Shown piece after piece: positions 59,033 through 64,000 of a stretch of 64,000 nt of DNA (position 1 is its first letter; the number at the start of each line of letters is the position of its first letter). The position numbers and the translations under genes were made by a program. The stretch is from Leuctra nigra (taxonomy: Eukaryota; Arthropoda; Insecta; Plecoptera; Leuctridae), in the NCBI GenBank assembly GCA_934045905.1, contig OW203768.1, positions 28,115,060 through 28,179,059 of the forward strand. Reading direction: 5' to 3'. A model generated the notes under the pieces. That model saw only the letters and a program-made list of their open reading frames with translations. It was not told the origin of the DNA and made no database searches.

Positions 59033-59332
59033 AATCTTTTCTGCCTGAAGATGAGCATCATGAAGTCGATGACGTATGCAGGCAGGAAGTGCAGGAAGAT
59101 GACGCACAAGTTGTGCATCAGCTTGCTCGTGCGCAGGTTTCCGTCGGGATACCAGATCGTCATCTCGAACGGGAAGTTGTCGATAATCTGGCGTCCCAAT
59201 TCTATGAACCTCCCCCAAGTGACGTCCCTGACGGCTGAGGCGGTGAGATTGTAGACGGGAACCTCGGCCGGTCTGCGGATAATCGGCGCTGCCGTAACTT
59301 TGATATTGCTGTCCCAGCAGTCGCGAGGGGCC
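59033..59332 (-). CDS. Fatty acyl-CoA reductase, third-last exon
   Basis: A 300-base exon with acceptor AAGTCCAG and donor AGATT|GTCAGT. It encodes EVPVYNLTASAVRDVTWGRF, a following segment ending FEMTIWYPDG, and a hydrophobic LCVIFLHFLPAYVIDFMML. This matches the FAR region after the Rossmann domain: P-V-Y-N, T-W-G-x-F, I-W-Y-P and the L-P-A-x-x-x-D membrane-associated stretch. The NADPH-binding Rossmann exons must lie beyond 59340; none is recognised before 64000, so they are probably outside the window. Confidence 0.92.
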
Positions 59333-59620
59333 CTGGACTTAAAGTGGGGCCCGAAGATTCGGATTCAATAGTTTATATAAAACCAAAAATATGGATAATC
59401 GAAAGTAATGAAAATAGTAGTAATTTGAAAAATTTAAATTGATGTTATCGACTATAATTATGTTAAAATCGCGTTAAAATGCACTAAATTCTATAGTGAA
59501 ATTCAGATTTTTTCCTAACCTACGCGGCCCGGACTTAAGTATTGTTGTAATCGAACGTAACATGTACCTTCACTACAAACCTTTACCTATACTACAAAAA
59601 TCGAAAGCAAGCAACTGTTA
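59333..59620. other. FAR intron, no feature seen
   Basis: AT-rich DNA with no exon or repeat terminus recognised. Confidence 0.4.
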
Positions 59621-61033
59621 TTGAGCGAGCGAAGCGAGCGTCTCCTTTTGGCTCATTTGGCACGGACCTCTGTTTTTTTTTGTTTTTTTGTTTTTGTTTT
59701 TGTTTTGTTTTTTCTGTTACTGACGATATACAGGTCAGAGTTTTTCTTCGATCGAGCTGAAATTTTGCACACGTGTTTGGACATTCTCTGGGCGTTGCAG
59801 ACCCTAATTTTTTTGAAATATACTGATTGGTTAAAATTTAAATAAACATCTCCTGATAGGTTGAAAAGTGAAAATGGTCCTCGACAAATCTGATCAAACT
59901 CAAATTTTGGCTATACATGTCTAGAGTTTTTCCTCGATCGAGCTGAAATTTTGCACACATGTAGAGACAAACTTTTCTGTTTGCAGACCCCAAAATTTTT
60001 TGAAATTTATTAATTGGCTAAAATTTAAATAAACATCTCCTGATGGTAGGTTGAAAAATGAAACTGGTCTTCGATAAATCTGATCAAAATCCTATTTTGG
60101 CTATACAGGTCAGAGTTTTTCTTTGATCGAGCTGAAATTTTGCACACATGTAAAACCAACCTTCTCTGTTTGCACACCATAATTATTTTGAAATCCATTC
60201 ATTGGTTAAAATTAAAATAAATATCTCCTGATAGGCTGAAAAATGAAAACGGTCTTCGATAATTCAGATCAAACTCATATTTTGCATGATCATTAAGACC
60301 AATATTGTCTCTTATTTTACAAAATTTCATCCCAATCAGTTAAGAACGTATGAACTTATTGACATTTTTAATATCTGTCAGTAATGAAGTATCGAAATGA
60401 ATGTTTTCCAGTGCCAATTGAATTGATTCTGATTTGCTTTATGAACCAGGTGCTTAGATGCTATTTTAAAGTTTCGATGAAAAGCATATACCTACTTTTA
60501 AGTTGATATCATAATCAGTGCTCGAAGTGGGCCGGTATGGGACGGTATGGTATACCGGTACTTCTTTACACATTTGATTTCATATCGTTACTTCTCAGAA
60601 AAAATGGAATGCTTAAAAAAAAATAAGTAATTTTAGAATCTAATTTACTCGTATTTCATGGTTATCTTTTGACTGCATATTTCAAGCATAACTATGAACT
60701 TTGAACATTCACTACAAGATAAAGTAACATTCATTATTTAATTTAGTTGTTTCATCAAGGTAAAAGACTAATCTAACTAATGACATGACAATGGTTGTCA
60801 GTGTAATTCTGAAATCTGGACCCTCATCTAATATCGTACCCCCCCCCCCCTACCCGCACGTGGTATTCTTATGTTACCATACCGCCACTATTTAATTCCT
60901 ACTTCGAGCACTGATCATAATCAATTCAATATGGTTGTATATATTTTCTGTGCGTTGTGTACGCATTTCCGGTTCGAGAATTTGCACGTACCCGTGCTCG
61001 CTCATCAACGCGTTACACTGAGCGTTTTCCTAG
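59621..61033 (+). mobile_element. Family B element with a nested hAT-like MITE
   Basis: Starts TTGAGCGAGCGAAGCGAGCG after A and ends GAGCGTTTTCCTAG before T. Its interior has three diverged repeats of gatcgagctgaaattttgca. It is interrupted by the MITE at 60517-60913. Confidence 0.72.
60517..60913. mobile_element. hAT-like MITE with 8-bp duplication
   Basis: 397 bases with terminal inverted repeats CAGTGCTCGAAGT and ACTTCGAGCACTG, flanked by ATCATAAT on both sides (60509-60516, 60914-60921). An 8-bp duplication and CAG-type ends are hAT hallmarks. Confidence 0.85.
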
Positions 61034-61110
61034 TAATACAAGTTTATTAGTGTCACAAAGTAGATATTTAAAAATTAGCACCAAAAATATGCTCTAATGA
61101 TTTGTATGGT

Positions 61111-61290
61111 ACAGTTCGTTTTTCCTATGTTTGAACTCTCTACAGACCGATACAACGTCAGGTTGTTCTGTTAGGCCGAGAAAGACAACATTGCAAGGTG
61201 AGCGCGCAATGAAGTCTTTCTCGGCCTAGCAGAACAACAGCTGACTGTGGCTCCATCTGGTGAGAGTTCAAACATAGGAAAAACGAACTG
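61111..61290. mobile_element. MITE with TA duplication and perfect 29-bp ends
   Basis: Terminal inverted repeats start CAGTTCGTTTTTCCTATG, perfect over 29 bases, with TA on each side. It is mariner-like. The inner aggccgagaaagac also pairs with gtctttctcggcct. Confidence 0.75.
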
Positions 61291-61667
61291 TATCTAGGCT
61301 TAAAAATTAGGGGTAGGGACCTTGAAAAATATCTAGATGATGGAGGGGGGGGGGGGGGAGGCTGAAATTTGAAGTTACGCCACTGACAAAAGGTGATACT
61401 TGTTCATAGGTATATGTTTAAGTAGGTTTGAATAGGTTTACTTCATAGGTTTCATAATTATGGTGTATGTGTCCGCTTTGATAGGTTTCAGTAGGTCTGT
61501 AGGTTTTTATAGGAGCCAGTAGGTATGTGTAATGTTAGGGCTCTGTAGCATCTGGAATAAGTAGGCTCCAATAGGGAAAAGGCGAGTTGATAGGTATAGG
61601 TTTCAGTAGGATTGAATAGGACTCTGTAGGTATAGGAATAAATAGGATTCTAGAGGTATTAAAAATA

Positions 61668-62489
61668 CTAGGAAAACGCTCAGTGTAATGCGTTGATGAG
61701 CGAGCACGGGTACGTGCAAATTCTCGAACCGGAAATGCGTACACACCGCAAAGAAAACATATATATCCATATTGTATTAAAATATGATCACTCCTCAACA
61801 TAAAAGTATGCTTTTCATCGAAACTTGAAAATAGCATCTAAGCACCCTGGTACCTAATATCAATTCAGATTCAATTCAAGTGGCGCTGGAAAACATTCAT
61901 TTCGATACTTCATATCTGACAGCTATTAAAAATGTCAATAAGTTCATACGTTCTTAACTGATTGGGATGAAAATTTGTAAAATAAGAGGCAATGTTGGTC
62001 CTGACGACCATGCAAAATATGAGTTTGATCAGATTTATATCAGACCATGAAAAGGGTGGTGGGGGTGCAAGGCATTATAAATTTAGCTTTACAACTGTCA
62101 TTAAAATGTCTATTACTCTTAAAGTTCATTATAGATTTTACAGATTTGTCAAAAAATAGGTACTTAAACTGCTGGTACCAATGACAATGCAAATTCTGGT
62201 GATAATCGGTCAAACGATTGCAGTTATATTGACACACAGAGTTTCTTTCATCCCCATTGCCAAGCACAGCATCAAGTACACACCAAGTTTCCGATGCAAC
62301 CAATGGATCAATCATGCTGAAAATCATTTTGACTATAACGAGAATAGTAATATAAGTTTCGTGAAAAAATTGGCCTGATCCCTTACTTCGTTTGGCAGGA
62401 GACGCCAAATGCACAAATAAACACACACACACAAAAACAGAGATTCGAGCCATACGTTTCAAGGGGAAACGCTCGCTACGCTCGCTCAA
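61668..62489 (-). mobile_element. Family B element in family C
   Basis: CTAGGAAAACGCTC to GCTACGCTCGCTCAA. Removing it gives aaaaata|ttaaaattttgattaa, matching aaaaatattacaattttgat in the uninterrupted family C copy. This proves a clean insertion without duplication. Confidence 0.8.
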
Positions 62490-62505
62490 TTAAAATTTTG
62501 ATTAA

Positions 62506-63612
62506 CTAGGAAAACGCTCGGTGTAACGCGTTGATGAGCGAGCACCGACACGCACGACTTCGCCAATCATAGCACGATCAATTCAATCAAAGATAACTAA
62601 CTATACTTTATTTATTACCAATTTTCCTTGCAGCTTTTTATAAACACTCTGGATCAATTAAATAACAGATTATTGGACTGATATTTTTCCATCAATCTCT
62701 TTGGACAGATATTCAAACACTTAAAACAGCAATAAGTCTGTAAATTCTTGACCGATTGGGCTGGAAATGTGTAAAATATGATGCTATCTATCTAGTCAAA
62801 ACGTTGTTTTCATAACTGTGAAACACAATCCATATCGTAAAATAAATTATTTTAGAAAAGGAATACCAATACCTATGTATATGAAATACCTACATTACAT
62901 TTTGACTACATTATGTATTGCAATATGATCAACTAAGAAAAGAATCTGTCTTACTTGATATTGAGAATAGCCATCTATAGACTTTGCTTTGCTACATAGA
63001 GCAACCCAGAATGCAGTGGAATTTCTGTTTTGAAATGTCATTTCTGACAGTTATTAAAACTGTCAATAAGTGCATCTATGTTCTTGACTGGTAGGGCTGA
63101 AAATTTGTAAAATAAGAGACAATGTTGGTCTGAACGACCATGCAAAATATGAGTTTGATTGATCAGATTAATCGAAGACCATTTGATAAGTCAAATGGTG
63201 GTGTGGCTATAGGCCGTTTTAAATTAAGTATACAAATGTCAGTAAAATCTCTATTACTCTTGAAGCTCATTACAGATTTGTAAAAAATCACTTATAATGC
63301 TGGTACACATAACCTTACAAAATTTGGTGATGATCGGTCAAACTATTGCAGTTATATACACAGAGTTTCCTTCATCCCCATTGCCAAGCTAACTATAACT
63401 ACACATCAAGTTTCCGATGCAACCAATGGAGCGAACTTGCTGAAAATCATTTTGACCATAACAAGAATAGTAATTTAAGTTGTGTGAAAAAATTGGCCTG
63501 ATCCATTACTTCGTTTGGCAGGAGACGCCAAATGCACAAATGCACACACAAAAAAAAACAACAGAGATTCGAGCCATAAGTTTTAAGTGGAGACGCTCGC
63601 TACGCTCGCTTG
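62506..63612 (-). mobile_element. Family B element, second in family C
   Basis: CTAGGAAAACGCTC at the left after A; GCTACGCTCGCTTGA at the right. Its interior is the inverse of 55533-56030. Only 16 bases separate it from the previous B copy. Confidence 0.7.
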
Positions 63613-64000
63613 ATTACTACACCTTAATTATTGGTCTTTTTCACTTTTAGAGCACATATTTATAGATCAAGTAGCATTTGTAATTAGTGTGCGAAATTAA
63701 ATTGAAGTGCATTCTCGGAGATTTGAACCCAGGTGCTTTACCTATTTAAACCTACTAAATCCTATGCAATCATATTCCTATTGAATCATACTTAATCATA
63801 TGCCTACGTACGATCAGGTAATTCCTATTCGAACATATCTTAATCGAAACCTACTCAATCATATACCTTTATAGAACTGTTAATTCCTATTCAAACTTAT
63901 CCCTATTGAATCCTACTCAATCATTTGCCTACATAGACCTGCTAATTCCTATTCAAACATATCCCTATTGAATCCTACTCAATCATATTCCTACATAGAC

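Larger units (their letters stand above)
61410..64000. repeat. Family C copy, split by two family B elements
   Basis: The left TAGG-rich array (61410-61667) aligns with 40376-40640. The right CCTA-rich array (63730-64000) aligns with 41200-41470 and runs off the window. Between them are B copies at 61668-62489 and 62506-63612. The 16 bases between the B copies match the family C sequence near 40645. Confidence 0.65.

Noticed and set aside
62040..62489. 149-residue minus-strand ORF starting MSERSER, echoed at 59621
   Set aside because: The start is only the translation of the family B terminus GAGCGAGCG; the remainder matches non-coding B interior.

Overview
This is a window of an arthropod nuclear genome, most likely an insect and possibly a hemipteran. 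Genes are split into short phase-compatible exons separated by kilobase introns. The DNA is AT-rich, and most of the sequence is transposable elements nested in one another. Two 200-base runs of N (17154-17353 and 55333-55532) are assembly gaps. The species call is inference from gene families and repeat style; no marker gene is present.

Two host genes are recognisable, both in fatty-acid metabolism, lying tail to tail. The plus-strand gene is an ELOVL-type very-long-chain fatty-acid elongase: five exons (14136-14222, 15427-15483, 19864-19969, 26891-27027, 33273-33470) encode the C-terminal 194 residues with a HVYHH catalytic box. Its 5' exons are not seen. The minus-strand gene is a fatty acyl-CoA reductase: three 3' exons (59033-59332, 56683-56940, 56232-56400) encode the C-terminal part. 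Both products act on very-long-chain acyl-CoA, an elongase feeding a reductase as in cuticular lipid or wax synthesis.

The most unusual object is an intact 1212-codon antisense ORF inside the elongase intron (20797-24435, minus). It begins with a complete paired-like homeodomain (Q50 type) and continues in the same frame into a reverse transcriptase with YADD, a CCHC knuckle and a restriction-enzyme-like endonuclease. This is the R2/R4/NeSL style of non-LTR retrotransposon. The homeodomain sits where R2-type proteins usually carry zinc-finger/Myb DNA-binding domains. A 67-codon upstream ORF overlaps its start in an ATGA junction.

Other mobile DNA, region by region. (1) Two families of non-autonomous, probably Helitron/Helentron-like elements recur throughout. 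Family A starts with an ACTCCGTGTAAA block, carries arrays of a CRE-ETS-YY1-like motif and ends in a GTGGAGCG hairpin plus CTAG. Family B starts TTGAGCGAGCG and ends in CTAG. Three independent empty sites show that family B inserts between A and T with no target duplication. (2) A Ty3/Gypsy-type LTR element at 10749-13945 has two 1018-base LTRs, a 4-bp target duplication and most of its interior deleted. (3) RTE-like LINE remnants lie at 17396-19330 and 31330-32840, a Jockey-like remnant at 57345-58450 and a LINE tail at 52541-52813. (4) A Penelope-like element at 41505-47664 (minus) has terminal direct repeats and is broken by a PIF/Harbinger-type MITE and a family A copy. (5) There are PIF/Harbinger-, hAT- and mariner-like MITEs with clear target duplications, long foldback elements at 6247-8065 and 28244-30050, and several satellites and microsatellites.

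Stretches with no entry hold nothing I can recognise beyond AT-rich intronic or intergenic sequence.
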